Numbered from the stretch's first letter, positions 26,118 to 35,799 are shown. The stretch: DNA of 64,000 nucleotides from JABCPE02 sp963530615 (GCA_963530615.1 CAUSDX010000001.1:124001-188000); one strand, 5' to 3'. Notes: generated by a model from the sequence alone, not told the origin. Translations and numbers: made by a program.

Positions 26118-26621
26118 ATGAGAAAGATTATTTTAAAATTGGCTTTTGTAGGACTTTTAACACCTACAATATCTTATGCCCAAAATACCAAGATTTCTAC
26201 CAGTGAAGAAAAACAAAAATTCTCTAAACCTTACAACGAAAACGAAGATGGATATGCTGAAATTAGCAAACTTATCCTAAAAGCCCAAAAAGAAAGAAAA
26301 AACATAATGATACAAGCAGGTGGCAATTGGTGCATTTGGTGTTTAAGATTTGATAATTTTGTTAATAACACCCCTGAATTAAAACAGTTAGTAGAAGAGA
26401 ATTTTATTTATTATCATCTCAATTTTTCTCCAAAAAATAAAAACGAAAGAGCTTTTGCTAAATATGGAACTGACCAAAAAATAGGCTATCCATATTTTGT
26501 TATTTTAGATAAAGATGGAAAAAAACTACACATACAAGAAAGCGGAATTTTAGAAGAAGGAGAAGGATATAGTGTAGAAAAAGTAAAAGCTTTTTTTGAA
26601 AAATGGACACCAAATAAATAA
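26118..26621 (+). CDS. Secreted thioredoxin-like protein
   Basis: 167 residues with a signal peptide (about 1-21, cleavage after SYA). The mature part has a thioredoxin-like fold with redox motif NWCIWC (W-C-x-x-C), preceded by KAQKERKNIMIQAGG and followed by FVILDKDGKKLH and an acidic C-terminal helix. It belongs to the DUF255/thioredoxin_7 type, with a periplasmic thiol-disulfide reductase or isomerase role. Monocistronic, with its own good promoter and terminator. Confidence 0.9.
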   Translation: MRKIILKLAFVGLLTPTISYAQNTKISTSEEKQKFSKPYNENEDGYAEISKLILKAQKERKNIMIQAGGNWCIWCLRFDNFVNNTPELKQLVEENFIYYHLNFSPKNKNERAFAKYGTDQKIGYPYFVILDKDGKKLHIQESGILEEGEGYSVEKVKAFFEKWTPNK

Positions 26622-26641
26622 CATTCTTTCCACTAAAACAT

Positions 26642-26670
26642 AAAATCTCCCTATAGTGGGAGATTTTTTA
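26642..26670. terminator. Bidirectional terminator, thioredoxin-like gene / clpS
   Basis: Arms AAAATCTCCC (26642-26651) and GGGAGATTTT (26658-26667), 6-nt loop, T-run; it lies between the convergent genes and overlaps the end of clpS. Confidence 0.85.
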
Positions 26671-26979
26671 TAATATTTCACTTGTTAATCCTTTACTCAA
26701 TAACTTTTCATGCATAGGTTTTAAAATATCTAAACTTCCTGTTTTCACCGTACATTGTCCTTTATAATGGACGAGCATTGTACATTGTGTCGCTTGATCC
26801 ATCGTGTGTCCACAAATATCAATCAAACATTCTATTACAAAATCAAAAGTATTAAAATCATCATTATATAAAACTAATTTATTCTCTTGCTGATTTCCTT
26901 CTAAAAGTAATACATTTTCTTGATCTTCTCGCAAAGGATTTTCTTGATTGATATTATTTATTCTCTGCTTCATCTTCAT
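26668..26979 (-). CDS. clpS: ATP-dependent Clp protease adaptor ClpS
   Basis: ClpS delivers N-degron substrates to ClpAP. The preferred start is ATG 26979 (or 26973), giving about 103 residues; the open frame runs 11 codons further upstream inside the CNNM gene. The core LVLYNDDFNTFDFVIECLIDICGHTMDQATQCTMLVHYKGQCTVKTG has the ND-D-NT-xFV signature and the conserved H and M of the N-degron pocket. The gene overlaps the 3' end of the CNNM gene by about 25 nt in another frame, suggesting translational coupling. Confidence 0.92.
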   Translation of the reverse strand: MKMKQRINNINQENPLREDQENVLLLEGNQQENKLVLYNDDFNTFDFVIECLIDICGHTMDQATQCTMLVHYKGQCTVKTGSLDILKPMHEKLLSKGLTSEIL

Positions 26980-28303
26980 TTGTTTCTTCAAAAAACTCCT
27001 TAGAAGGTTCATATCTTAACTCTACTAATTCTACACTTTTATTCTGCATTTTTAGGATTTTAAAGTTATAATTACATAACTTAAACTCTTGATTTACTTC
27101 AGGTATATCCGCCAATTGATGCAAAATATACCCTGCTAAAGTATTATATTCGGAATCTTCTGGTAACATTTTTGGCAAATATTCATTAATTTCATCCAAC
27201 GGTTGAGTTGCTTGAATCCAAAATACCCCTTCCTTTACCTCATCTACTATTTTTTCTTCCTCATCTTCTTCGTCTTGAATTTCACCCACTAGCTCTTCTA
27301 AAATATCCTCCAAAGTTACAATCCCTTCTGTCCCTCCAAACTCATCAATCACAATAGCAATATGCTGCTTTTTTAATTGGAATAAATTCAATAAATCCGA
27401 AATCTTCTTACTTCCTACTACAAATGACACCTCACGCAAGGATTTTCTTAAATCTACATCTTTATTTTTGATGTATTCTCTCATTATTTCCTTAGTATAA
27501 AAAATACCTATGATATTATCGATAGAGTCTTCATACACTGGAATTCTTGAATATCCACAATCTATAATTTTCTTAATAATTCTCTCCTTATCATCACCAA
27601 TATCTATCGTAATAATATTTTGGCGAGGCACCATAATTTGTTTTGCTGTATGGTCTGTAAAATCAAAAGCATTTTTAATAATTTCATAATTTTCCTCCTC
27701 TATCTCTCCTCCAGCAGCACTTTGTTTAACCAACAATTGAAGTTCCTCTGTAGAGTGAATTTCATGTCCCGAAGCAGGATGAATATTAATCATTCTCAAA
27801 AAACCATTAGAAATAGTATTCATCAACCAAATAAATGGTTTCAAAATATTATAAAACAAACTTAAAGGCCATGCTACCCAAAGAGTTGTAGATTCTGGTT
27901 TTCTAATCGCAATAGATTTTGGTACCAATTCCCCAAAAACGATATGCATCACTGTTACAATCAAAAAACTCCCCACCAAAGCCATTGTTGAAAGAGTCTC
28001 AGGAGCAATACGAACATGCAAACTTTCAAATACCCCTTCTAATATGTGGTGCATTGTGCTTTCTCCAATAAAACCTAGTGCTAAACTCGCGATAGTAATC
28101 CCCAATTGTGTAGCAGAAAGATAAGCATCTAAATTTTTAAGGATTCTTTCCGCTTGTTTTGCCGCTACACTTCCCTCCGCGGCTTTAATCTGAATTTGAG
28201 AATAACGAACTTTAACTATGGAAAATTCTGCTGCTACAAAGAAACCATTCAATAATACGAAGAACAAAGCAGCTAAAAGTTTGAGAAAACTATCGGGGTC
28301 CAT
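26954..28303 (-). CDS. CNNM/CorC-type CBS-domain membrane protein
   Basis: 449 residues: DUF21/CNNM transmembrane domain (about 1-190, with FFVAAEFSIVKVR and LGITIASLALGFIGE), a CBS pair (about 205-335, including MVPRQNIITIDI and VIDEFGGTEGIVTLEDILEELVGEIQDE), and a CorC_HlyC domain at the C-terminus (GVFWIQATQPLDEINEYLP...YNTLAGYIL). It is often called hemolysin-like; current knowledge links the family to Mg2+ or Co2+ transport. It is followed by an overlapping clpS. A -7 box lies 31 nt upstream. Confidence 0.92.
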   Translation of the reverse strand: MDPDSFLKLLAALFFVLLNGFFVAAEFSIVKVRYSQIQIKAAEGSVAAKQAERILKNLDAYLSATQLGITIASLALGFIGESTMHHILEGVFESLHVRIAPETLSTMALVGSFLIVTVMHIVFGELVPKSIAIRKPESTTLWVAWPLSLFYNILKPFIWLMNTISNGFLRMINIHPASGHEIHSTEELQLLVKQSAAGGEIEEENYEIIKNAFDFTDHTAKQIMVPRQNIITIDIGDDKERIIKKIIDCGYSRIPVYEDSIDNIIGIFYTKEIMREYIKNKDVDLRKSLREVSFVVGSKKISDLLNLFQLKKQHIAIVIDEFGGTEGIVTLEDILEELVGEIQDEEDEEEKIVDEVKEGVFWIQATQPLDEINEYLPKMLPEDSEYNTLAGYILHQLADIPEVNQEFKLCNYNFKILKMQNKSVELVELRYEPSKEFFEETNEDEAENK

Positions 28304-28334
28304 TTATTTTATCAATTATACAAAATATTTAGTG

Positions 28335-28342
28335 CAAATATA
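28335..28342 (-). promoter_or_regulatory. -7 box of the CNNM gene
   Basis: Minus-strand TATATTTG, 31 nt upstream of the start at 28303. Confidence 0.5.
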
Positions 28343-28364
28343 TAAAATTTATTTAATCTCCTAC

Positions 28365-28389
28365 TTATTTTGAGACTATGTCAAAATAA
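28365..28389 (-). terminator. Hairpin after the M3 peptidase gene
   Basis: Perfect 9-bp arms TTATTTTGA / TCAAAATAA with a 7-nt loop just downstream of the M3 peptidase stop; the T-run is weak, so efficiency is uncertain. Confidence 0.55.
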
Positions 28390-28395
28390 CACGGC

Positions 28396-30435
28396 CTATC
28401 CAAATGCCCTTTTCAACAAACTCTCCACCTTTGGCTCACTTCCTCGGAATGTTTTATAAAGCTCCATAGGGTCTTTAGTCCCCCCACTAGAAAGCAAAAT
28501 TTTATATTTTCCTGCTATTTTAGGATTAAAAATACCATTTTCCTTAAAGTACTGAAATGCATCTGCATCTAAAACCTCTGCCCATTTATAAGAATAATAT
28601 CCAGCCGAATATCCTCCCTGAAAAATATGCGAGAAACTCGTGCTAATTGCCGTTTCTGGATTTTTAGGATATAGATTTGTCTTTTCCAAAATACTATCTT
28701 CAAAATTCTTAACATCAATTTTTTCATCTTTCAAATCAGTATGATAAGCCATGTCTAACAGACCAAATCCCAACTGACGGAGAGTCTGATAACCTTCCAT
28801 AAAATTTTTAGACTGAGCTAATTTCTCTATTTTCTCATCAGAAAGTACTTCTCCCGTTTGATAATGTTTAGCAAAAGACTTTAAAAACTCTGGTTCATAG
28901 CAATAATTTTCCAAAAACTGCGATGGCAACTCTACAAAATCCCATTTTACAGATGTTCCTGAAAGATTCGGATATTGAGTATTTGCCAAAATCCCATGCA
29001 AGGCGTGACCAAATTCATGAAACAGCGTTGTAACTTCCTGAAATGTCAATAAACTTGGAATATCTCCCATGGGTTTTGTAAAATTACACACTACAGAGAT
29101 ATGTGGACGATAATTTTCCCCATCTTTTTTATACTGATTCCTAAAACTTGTCATCCATGCTCCTGCTCGTTTTCCCTTTCTTGGGTAATAATCTACATAC
29201 AATAGAGCCTTATAATTTTTCTTATCTTCCGAGTTTTGCTCTAAAACTTTATACATTAAAACATCTTCATGATACTTTTGCACTGCTTCTTGACCCTGAA
29301 CTTCCTCAAATTTCAAACCGAATAATTTCTCTGCCAAACCAAAAACAGCTCCTTGAACTTTATCCAATGAAAAATATGGTTTTAACTCTTCATCATTGAG
29401 ATTAAATTTTATTTTTCTCAATTTTTCTGCATAAAAAGCATGGTCATAAGATTGCAAATCTTCAATTCCATCTTCTTTCGCAAGATTTCTCAACTCTTCA
29501 ATCTCCTTATTTGCAAAAGGTCTTGCTTTCTCCAATAGTTCATTTAAAAAACCAAAAACATGTGTGGGAGTTTTTGCCATTCTCTCCTCTAACACAAAAG
29601 AAGCAAAATCAGAATACCCTAATAAATGAGCTTTTTCTTGGCGAAGTTTTATCAATTCTTTGATTATTTGTTGGTTATCAAACTCTCCATTATCAAAAGC
29701 TTTTCTCCCATTAGCTAGAGCCAATTCTTTTCTCAAATCACGATTTTCTGCATAAGTCATCAAAGGAATATAACTCGGATATTGCAAAGTAATAACATAG
29801 CCTTCTACCCCTCTTTCCTTTGCTTCATTTTGGTATTGCAGCAAAACAGACTCAGGAATACCTTTTAACTCTTCCTTATCAATAATATGTTTGAAATATG
29901 CATTAGTTGCTGATAATACATTCTGTCCAAATTGGAGTGATTTTATTGACAAATCCATATTAATTCTCTCCAATTCTTTTTTATCTTCATTGCTTAATAA
30001 TGCTCCATTTCTTACAAAATCCTTATAAGTTTTATCAAGTAATGTTTCTTGTTCTTCATTAATATTTAGCTGATTTTTTGACTCATAAACTTGCTTAATT
30101 CTATTAAAAAGTTTTTCATTTTGAGAAATTTTAGATGAAAACTCTGTCAATAACGGAGAAACTTCCTGTGCTATTTTTTGAATTTCATCATTCGTTTCTG
30201 CGGAGTTTAGATTGAAAAAAATATTGGAAACTACATCCAACTGCTCTCCAGAGTATGCCAACGCCTCAACAGTATTTTCAAATGTAGGATTTTCAGGGTT
30301 TTCTGAAATTTGTTTTATCTCTTCTTCTGTATTTTTTATCAACTCCTTAAAAGCTGGCAAATAATGCTCCTCTTTTATCTCTTGAAAAGGAGCCGACTGA
30401 TATGCTGTATCAAATGGTTTTAATAACGGATTCAT
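28396..30435 (-). CDS. M3 family oligopeptidase (Dcp/OpdA type)
   Basis: 679-residue zinc metallopeptidase. The catalytic motif HEFGHALH is present (F-HEFGHALHG, about residue 470), with the downstream glutamate ligand in WDFVELPSQFLENY. The N-terminal helical half (PAFKELIKNTEEEIKQI...) and the DYYPRKGKRAGAWM block are typical of oligopeptidase A/dipeptidyl carboxypeptidase. There is no signal peptide, so it is cytosolic and degrades short peptides. Substrate preference within M3 cannot be settled. It lies 69 nt downstream of uvrB. Confidence 0.94.
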   Translation of the reverse strand: MNPLLKPFDTAYQSAPFQEIKEEHYLPAFKELIKNTEEEIKQISENPENPTFENTVEALAYSGEQLDVVSNIFFNLNSAETNDEIQKIAQEVSPLLTEFSSKISQNEKLFNRIKQVYESKNQLNINEEQETLLDKTYKDFVRNGALLSNEDKKELERINMDLSIKSLQFGQNVLSATNAYFKHIIDKEELKGIPESVLLQYQNEAKERGVEGYVITLQYPSYIPLMTYAENRDLRKELALANGRKAFDNGEFDNQQIIKELIKLRQEKAHLLGYSDFASFVLEERMAKTPTHVFGFLNELLEKARPFANKEIEELRNLAKEDGIEDLQSYDHAFYAEKLRKIKFNLNDEELKPYFSLDKVQGAVFGLAEKLFGLKFEEVQGQEAVQKYHEDVLMYKVLEQNSEDKKNYKALLYVDYYPRKGKRAGAWMTSFRNQYKKDGENYRPHISVVCNFTKPMGDIPSLLTFQEVTTLFHEFGHALHGILANTQYPNLSGTSVKWDFVELPSQFLENYCYEPEFLKSFAKHYQTGEVLSDEKIEKLAQSKNFMEGYQTLRQLGFGLLDMAYHTDLKDEKIDVKNFEDSILEKTNLYPKNPETAISTSFSHIFQGGYSAGYYSYKWAEVLDADAFQYFKENGIFNPKIAGKYKILLSSGGTKDPMELYKTFRGSEPKVESLLKRAFG

Positions 30436-30504
30436 AATTTTAATCTCTTTATTTTTTTAGTATTTAATTGTATCTTTTTCATTTCAAATTTTAAGCGAAG
30501 ATAA

Positions 30505-32505
30505 CTAAAGCTCTTTGCCCCTCAAAACTTCTAACTCATCTCTTAGTTTCGCAGCCGTAATAAAGTCTAAATTTTTCGCAGCTGCTTCCATAGATTTTTG
30601 TTTTTCTTCAATGAGTTTTTCTAAATCTTCGCTACTCATTTCTATTTTTTCTTGGGCTACTTTTTTCAAAATCTCTTTTTGAGTATATTTTGCATCTGGA
30701 AAATCCTTACTCCTTCCTACAAGAGCTTCAGAGATTTTCTTATTAAGAGGTTTTGGTTTTAACCCTTTACTTTCATTATATTGAATTTGTTTTTCCCTAC
30801 GATATTTCGTTTCCGAAATTGTTGCCTCCATTGACTTTGTTATTTTATCAGCATAAAGAATTGCTTTACCATTAACATTTCTTGCTGCTCGTCCCACAGT
30901 TTGAATCATTGAACGACGAGAACGCAACATCCCCTCCTTATCAGCATCCAAAATAGCTACAAGAGAAACTTCTGGCAAATCTAATCCCTCTCGGAGAAGA
31001 TTAACACCAATCAATACATCAAACAGCCCTAATCTCAAATCCTGCATAATCTGAATTCTTTCTAATGTCTCTACATCTGAATGAATATAACGGCAACGAA
31101 TCCCAAATTTCGTAAAGTATTTCGTAAGTTCTTCCGTCATTTTCTTCGTTAAGGTTGTTACCAAAACTCTTTCATCTTCCTCTACTCTCTTCTGAATTTC
31201 TTCCATTAAATCATCCATCTGATTTTCAGTAGGTCTTACTTCTATAATGGGATCTAAAAGCCCTGTAGGACGGATAATCTGCTCTATATACTCTCCGTTT
31301 GTTTTTTCAAGTTCATAATCAGCAGGCGTCGCAGAGACATAAATCACTTGATTCTGAATTTCTTCAAACTCATTAAACTTCAATGGTCTGTTATCTAACG
31401 CCGCAGGAAGTCTAAAGCCATACTCTACCAAAGACTCTTTACGACTTCTATCACCACCATACATGGCATGAATTTGAGGAATAGTTACATGACTTTCATC
31501 AATCACCATCAGATAATCTTTAGGGAAATAATCTAAAAGACAAAAAGGTCTCGTGCCTGGCTCTCTCTTGTCAAAATACCTTGAATAATTCTCAATACCA
31601 GAACAATATCCCAACTCTTTAATCATCTCTAAATCAAACTCCGTCCGCTCCCTTAATCTCTTCGCTTCAAAAGGTTTTCCGATAGAATTGAAAAAATCTA
31701 CCTGCTTAACCAAATCATCTTGAATATCCCGAACGGCCCCTTGTATGGTTTCTGGCGAGGAAACAAATAAATTGGCTGGATAAATATTAATTTCATCAAA
31801 ATTAAATATAACACTCCCTGAAATAGGGTCAAAACTCTGAATTTTTTCTATCTCATCACCAAAAAATTGAACACGAATCCCCGTATCCGCATACGCAGGG
31901 AAAATATCTATCACATCACCTTTTACTCGGAACTGCCCTCGTCCAAACTCATTCAACGCACGAGAATATAAAGCATTAACCAAAGAATGCAATAGTTGAG
32001 TTCTAGAAACTTTACTACCAATTTTCACATGGATAAGAGAGTTATGAAATTCCGTAGGGTTACCAATCCCATAAATACACGAAACAGATGCCACAATCAG
32101 CACATCTCTTCGTCCTGATAACAAACTCGCCGTTGCCGAAAGTCTCAATTTTTCCACCTCATCGTTAATGCTCAAATCTTTCTCTATATAAGTCCCCGTA
32201 GTCACTATATATGCCTCTGGCTGGTAATAATCATAATAGCTCACGAAATACTCCACTGCATTTTCTGGAAAAAACTCTTTAAACTCCATAAAAAGCTGAG
32301 CAGCGAGAGTCTTGTTGTGTGCGAGAACTAAAGTAGGTCTTTGGATTTTTTGAACTACATTGGCAATAGTAAAGGTCTTCCCCGAACCTGTAACTCCGAG
32401 AAGGGTCTGATATTTTTCACCATTTTCAATGCCTGAAACCAATTTTTCTACTGCCTGTGGCTGGTCACCCGTAGGTGCATATTCTGCCTGAAGGTTAAAA
32501 TCCAT
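30505..32505 (-). CDS. uvrB: Excinuclease ABC subunit B
   Basis: 666-residue UvrB, the damage-verifying helicase of nucleotide excision repair. Landmarks: Walker A GVTGSGKT, beta-hairpin region YYDYYQPEAYI, Walker B-like VIDESH, helicase motifs V/VI (GLDLPEVSLVAILDADKEG and QTVGRAARN), and the C-terminal UVR domain for UvrC contact. Full length, own promoter with a perfect -7 box 16 nt upstream. Confidence 0.98.
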   Translation of the reverse strand: MDFNLQAEYAPTGDQPQAVEKLVSGIENGEKYQTLLGVTGSGKTFTIANVVQKIQRPTLVLAHNKTLAAQLFMEFKEFFPENAVEYFVSYYDYYQPEAYIVTTGTYIEKDLSINDEVEKLRLSATASLLSGRRDVLIVASVSCIYGIGNPTEFHNSLIHVKIGSKVSRTQLLHSLVNALYSRALNEFGRGQFRVKGDVIDIFPAYADTGIRVQFFGDEIEKIQSFDPISGSVIFNFDEINIYPANLFVSSPETIQGAVRDIQDDLVKQVDFFNSIGKPFEAKRLRERTEFDLEMIKELGYCSGIENYSRYFDKREPGTRPFCLLDYFPKDYLMVIDESHVTIPQIHAMYGGDRSRKESLVEYGFRLPAALDNRPLKFNEFEEIQNQVIYVSATPADYELEKTNGEYIEQIIRPTGLLDPIIEVRPTENQMDDLMEEIQKRVEEDERVLVTTLTKKMTEELTKYFTKFGIRCRYIHSDVETLERIQIMQDLRLGLFDVLIGVNLLREGLDLPEVSLVAILDADKEGMLRSRRSMIQTVGRAARNVNGKAILYADKITKSMEATISETKYRREKQIQYNESKGLKPKPLNKKISEALVGRSKDFPDAKYTQKEILKKVAQEKIEMSSEDLEKLIEEKQKSMEAAAKNLDFITAAKLRDELEVLRGKEL

Positions 32506-32521
32506 GAGAAACTACTTTTGA

Positions 32522-32529
32522 CAAAGATA
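32522..32529 (-). promoter_or_regulatory. -7 box of the uvrB promoter
   Basis: Minus-strand TATCTTTG, 16 nt before the uvrB ATG. Confidence 0.6.
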
Positions 32530-32933
32530 CTATTTCTATCTTAAATAAAGATAAACTCTGCAAACCCAAAAACCCAAAATAGCCCTTCAAAACCTTTGAT
32601 TTTCTCCCTATTTTTGTCTTTTTATTCCTAAAAAATTGTTCTTTTTTCAAAGATATAGAAAAAGCTCTATTCATAGACTTTAGAAAAACTCTCTTGTGAT
32701 TTCTAAAAATCTCTCGTGAGATTTCATAACTTCATCAGTATCTTTTTCAAGAATCTCCTTGAATAATTTTTACAACCTTCCTTATTATTAAAAACATAAC
32801 CACTCACAAACTTCTAATCTTATCAAATTTTAATATTAGAAAATCTCTGATAAACTCTAAATTTTTCACTCAATGAACATTCATATTTCCCAAAAGTTTA
32901 AACCATATTTTTTCATTAAAAATAAAAAAACAT

Positions 32934-32941
32934 TACTTTTG
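32934..32941 (+). promoter_or_regulatory. -7 box 4 nt before the lptB start
   Basis: TACTTTTG ends 4 nt before ATG 32946. The ATG is fixed by the conserved LptB N-terminus, so a leaderless transcript is predicted. Confidence 0.6.
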
Positions 32942-32945
32942 CCTT

Positions 32946-33674
32946 ATGATTTTACAAGGAGAAAATTTAGTAAAAGAATACGGCCCTAAAAAAGTAGTCA
33001 AAGGTGTTTCCTTGGAAGTAAAGAAAGGAGAAATCGTAGGTCTCTTAGGTCCAAATGGAGCAGGTAAAACCACTACTTTTTACATGATAGTAGGATTAGT
33101 AAAACCCACCTCAGGACATATTACTTTGGACGGAAAAGACATTACCCAAGATGCAATGTACAAAAGAGCTCAAAAGGGTGTAGGATACTTAGCTCAAGAG
33201 GCTTCTATATTCCGCAAACTATCCGTAGAAGATAATATTCTCGGAGTTTTGCAAATGACAAAGAAGTCGCCCTCAGAACAAAAAAGAAGACTGGAAGAAT
33301 TGATAGAAGAATTTTCTTTGGGACATGTGAGAACCAATCGTGGAGATTTGCTATCAGGCGGAGAAAGAAGAAGAACGGAAATCGCAAGATGTCTTGCCAC
33401 TGACCCAGACTTCATTCTTTTAGATGAACCTTTTGCAGGAGTAGACCCTATCGCGGTAGAAGATATTCAAAAAATCATTCGTTCACTCGTAAAAAAAGAT
33501 ATAGGAGTTTTAATCACCGACCATAATGTTCAGCAGACTTTGGCCATTACCAATAAAACTTATATCATGTTTGAAGGGAAAATCTTGAAAGCAGGAGAAC
33601 CAGAAGAACTCGCGAACGACCCACAAGTAAGACAAGCATATCTCGGAGAACATTTCCGTTTTGAAAAATATTAA
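32946..33674 (+). CDS. lptB: LPS export ABC transporter ATPase LptB
   Basis: 242-residue ABC ATPase that powers extraction of lipopolysaccharide from the inner membrane with LptF/LptG. Walker [10 protein letters not shown] (about 35-43), Q-loop YLAQEAS, signature [13 protein letters not shown], Walker [14 protein letters not shown] and the H-loop LITDHNV are all present; GERRR and FAGVDPIAV are typical of LptB. The start at ATG 32946 agrees with the family N-terminus MILxxENLVK. The -7 box is only 4 nt away. It converges with an LptF/G-type permease gene. Confidence 0.95.
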   Translation: MILQGENLVKEYGPKKVVKGVSLEVKKGEIVGLLGPNGAGKTTTFYMIVGLVKPTSGHITLDGKDITQDAMYKRAQKGVGYLAQEASIFRKLSVEDNILGVLQMTKKSPSEQKRRLEELIEEFSLGHVRTNRGDLLSGGERRRTEIARCLATDPDFILLDEPFAGVDPIAVEDIQKIIRSLVKKDIGVLITDHNVQQTLAITNKTYIMFEGKILKAGEPEELANDPQVRQAYLGEHFRFEKY

Positions 33675-33697
33675 CACTATTTTCATTTCTAAATAAA

Positions 33698-33723
33698 ATA
33701 CCAGTAAAAATATTTACTGGTAT
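33698..33723. terminator. Bidirectional terminator, lptB / LptF-G permease
   Basis: Arms ATACCAGTAAA (33698-33708) and TTTACTGGTAT (33713-33723) with a 4-nt loop; overlaps the last codons of the permease gene on the other strand. Confidence 0.8.
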
Positions 33724-35171
33724 CTTTTATGCTCTTGTTTCTTAGAAAATCTTTTGACAATTGGCATTACCAAAGCTTTATATTTTTCTATATCAAATAG
33801 CTGTGAGTCTCGCAAAGCATTAACAGTAAGCCAAATACTGACAGGCATGAAAACAATATTGGGGAGCCATGCAGCCAAGTAAGCATTCATCTCTCCTTTC
33901 CAAGCTAAATTTTCAGCCGTGAGATTGATAATAAAAAATATCACAAAGATAATTATGGCTAACACTACAGGAAGTCCTACACCACCTTTTCTGACAATAG
34001 AACCTAGACTAGCACCTACTAAAAAAAAGATTATACTCATAACAGAGTATGCAATAATTTGCTGCTGATACATAACCGCCTTCGCGTAAACTTTCGTAGA
34101 ATTCAATATCGCATCATTACGCTCATTCTTTAGTGTTTGGAGTTGCTCTATCTTTTCATAGGCATTTTTCAGTACCATGGATTTTTTTTCTTTCTCCAAC
34201 TTATCCAAATCAAAAGGCTCTTTTATAGTTTTATTATCTTGTGGAACTTTATCTAAATGATTAATATAATTACTACTATGATTAATCAACTCACCTACTA
34301 TATTACGGTGATTTTCTTGCTGATTTTTTGCAATTTCATCAATGGTAGAAAATAGTTTCAAAAAAGTGTGAAATTCATAACTATCTACTATTTTTTCACT
34401 CTCTATCGCTTGATCTAAAATCTCACTAATATCAATATGAGACACCAAAGTATCAAATTTAATGGTTTGGTTCTCTTGTTTCTGTCGTTCTTGGATATTT
34501 GTTTTCCCTATTTTATCTTCTATGACATAGCCATTATAAAGAATAAGTTTCAAATAATTGCTATTTTTTTCAGAAATAAATTTACCTTTTCGTGCAACAA
34601 TTGTTCTCTGATCCTCAAAGAAATTAGCCGTTTTATGAATGAAAACACCTTCTATAAACTCATCATTTTCTCCATAAATTTTATCAAACTTAATTGCCAT
34701 TCCAGGGATTGATTCTATAAACTGCCCAGGAGTAAAATTCAGTGCTGGTTTAGAAGAAATAATGTTAAATAACATATTTTTAGACTTCCGCTGAAAATCA
34801 GGAATCACATAATTAGAAAAAACAAAAAGAATAATTGCAAAAAAGATACTCGTAAAAAATAGAGGTCTCATTACTCGCCAAAGCGACATTCCCGCAGATT
34901 TCATCGCTGCCAATTCATACCTCTCACCAAAACCTCCAAATGTCATAATAGAAGCCAATAAAATGGTGAGAGGAAGTACCATTTTCACCACTCCTACGCT
35001 AATATAATAGAAAAATTTTATTAACTCCCAAGTACTCAATCCCTTACCTCCCAAATTGGATATTTGAATCCAAACAACATTAACTATAAAGATGAAAAAT
35101 AAAATACTAAAAATAAAGAAAAATGGACCTAAAAAAGTTTTAATAATATATAAATCTAATTTCTTTGGCAT
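33714..35171 (-). CDS. LptF/LptG family LPS export permease
   Basis: 485-residue YjgP/YjgQ-type permease. N-terminal helices (KLDLYIIKTFLGPFFFIFSILFFIFIVNVVW, then VVKMVLPLTILLASIMTFGGFGERYELAAMKSAGMS with the coupling segment) lead into a periplasmic jellyroll region (about 130-260) and a long charged coiled stretch (260-360). Three C-terminal helices follow (VMYQQQIIAYSVMSIIFFLVGASLGSIVRKGG, etc.). It works with LptB and is located convergent to it. The extended periplasmic/coiled insert is longer than in E. coli but common in Bacteroidota. LptF and LptG cannot be told apart here. Confidence 0.9.
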   Translation of the reverse strand: MPKKLDLYIIKTFLGPFFFIFSILFFIFIVNVVWIQISNLGGKGLSTWELIKFFYYISVGVVKMVLPLTILLASIMTFGGFGERYELAAMKSAGMSLWRVMRPLFFTSIFFAIILFVFSNYVIPDFQRKSKNMLFNIISSKPALNFTPGQFIESIPGMAIKFDKIYGENDEFIEGVFIHKTANFFEDQRTIVARKGKFISEKNSNYLKLILYNGYVIEDKIGKTNIQERQKQENQTIKFDTLVSHIDISEILDQAIESEKIVDSYEFHTFLKLFSTIDEIAKNQQENHRNIVGELINHSSNYINHLDKVPQDNKTIKEPFDLDKLEKEKKSMVLKNAYEKIEQLQTLKNERNDAILNSTKVYAKAVMYQQQIIAYSVMSIIFFLVGASLGSIVRKGGVGLPVVLAIIIFVIFFIINLTAENLAWKGEMNAYLAAWLPNIVFMPVSIWLTVNALRDSQLFDIEKYKALVMPIVKRFSKKQEHKRYQ

Positions 35172-35174
35172 TTT

Positions 35175-35789
35175 TTACAACTCTGTAATGAGATAATTTT
35201 TATACTGATTTTTATTAAAAGAAAATACTGATGAACTCACAGCTATATTCTCCTTATATTGGCTAATAATAATACTTGTTTTTGCATTATTTACCGTATA
35301 TTGTTCTACTTTTTCTATTTGTTTTTTTGCAAAGTTAATGTAAAGCAAAACTTGTTTTATTTTATTACTTTTTATCGGTGTAAGCTTAATAATATCTTGA
35401 TTATTCTTTTTACTTACATAGATAATATTATAATTTTTTTTATATAATTCCAAATAATTCATCGGAGACAGCATATTCTCTCCATTATTAGTCTTTGAAA
35501 TGGTAACTTCTTGCTCTTCATCATTAATACTATAAATTTTATTCCCATCAAATATTTGCTCACCTCCCATTATTTTTAATCTATATTTATCCTTGGATAC
35601 ATAGAAATCTCCTATTTCATTTTTACCTGCCGTAGCGTAAATAAATTTGAAATAAATAGCATTTTTAGATTTATAATGAGCCGAAACTGCATCTAAAATA
35701 TTTTTAGCATTACCATCTACTCTCTGTGCAAAAACCATTGTAAACACTCCAGTTACAAATACAGATAATATTTTTTTTATAATACTCAT
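35175..35789 (-). CDS. LolA-like outer-membrane lipoprotein carrier
   Basis: 204 residues with a signal peptide (1-21, ending VFAQ) and the open beta-barrel pattern of LolA: FKFIYATAGKNEIGDFYVSKDKYRLKIMGGEQIFDGNKIYSI, where QIFDGNKIYSI matches the WxYD-like strand of LolA. It is predicted to ferry lipoproteins across the periplasm. It sits between ftsK (10 nt upstream) and the LptF/G permease (3 nt downstream), a conserved ftsK-lolA-lptF/G order in Flavobacteriia, so all three are likely co-transcribed. Confidence 0.88.
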   Translation of the reverse strand: MSIIKKILSVFVTGVFTMVFAQRVDGNAKNILDAVSAHYKSKNAIYFKFIYATAGKNEIGDFYVSKDKYRLKIMGGEQIFDGNKIYSINDEEQEVTISKTNNGENMLSPMNYLELYKKNYNIIYVSKKNNQDIIKLTPIKSNKIKQVLLYINFAKKQIEKVEQYTVNNAKTSIIISQYKENIAVSSSVFSFNKNQYKNYLITEL

Positions 35790-35799
35790 AATGTTAATT

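Larger units (their letters stand above)
32506..32945. other. 440-bp intergenic region between divergent uvrB and lptB
   Basis: AT-rich and non-coding on both strands. It holds the uvrB -7 box (32522-32529, minus) and the lptB -7 box (32934-32941, plus). In the middle there is a degenerate tandem duplication of about 22 nt (AAAAACTCTCTTGTGATTTC / AAAAATCTCTCGTGAGATTT, about 32684-32724) whose second unit forms a small hairpin (AAATCTC / GAGATTT, 32707-32724). Nothing else is recognised. Confidence 0.6.
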
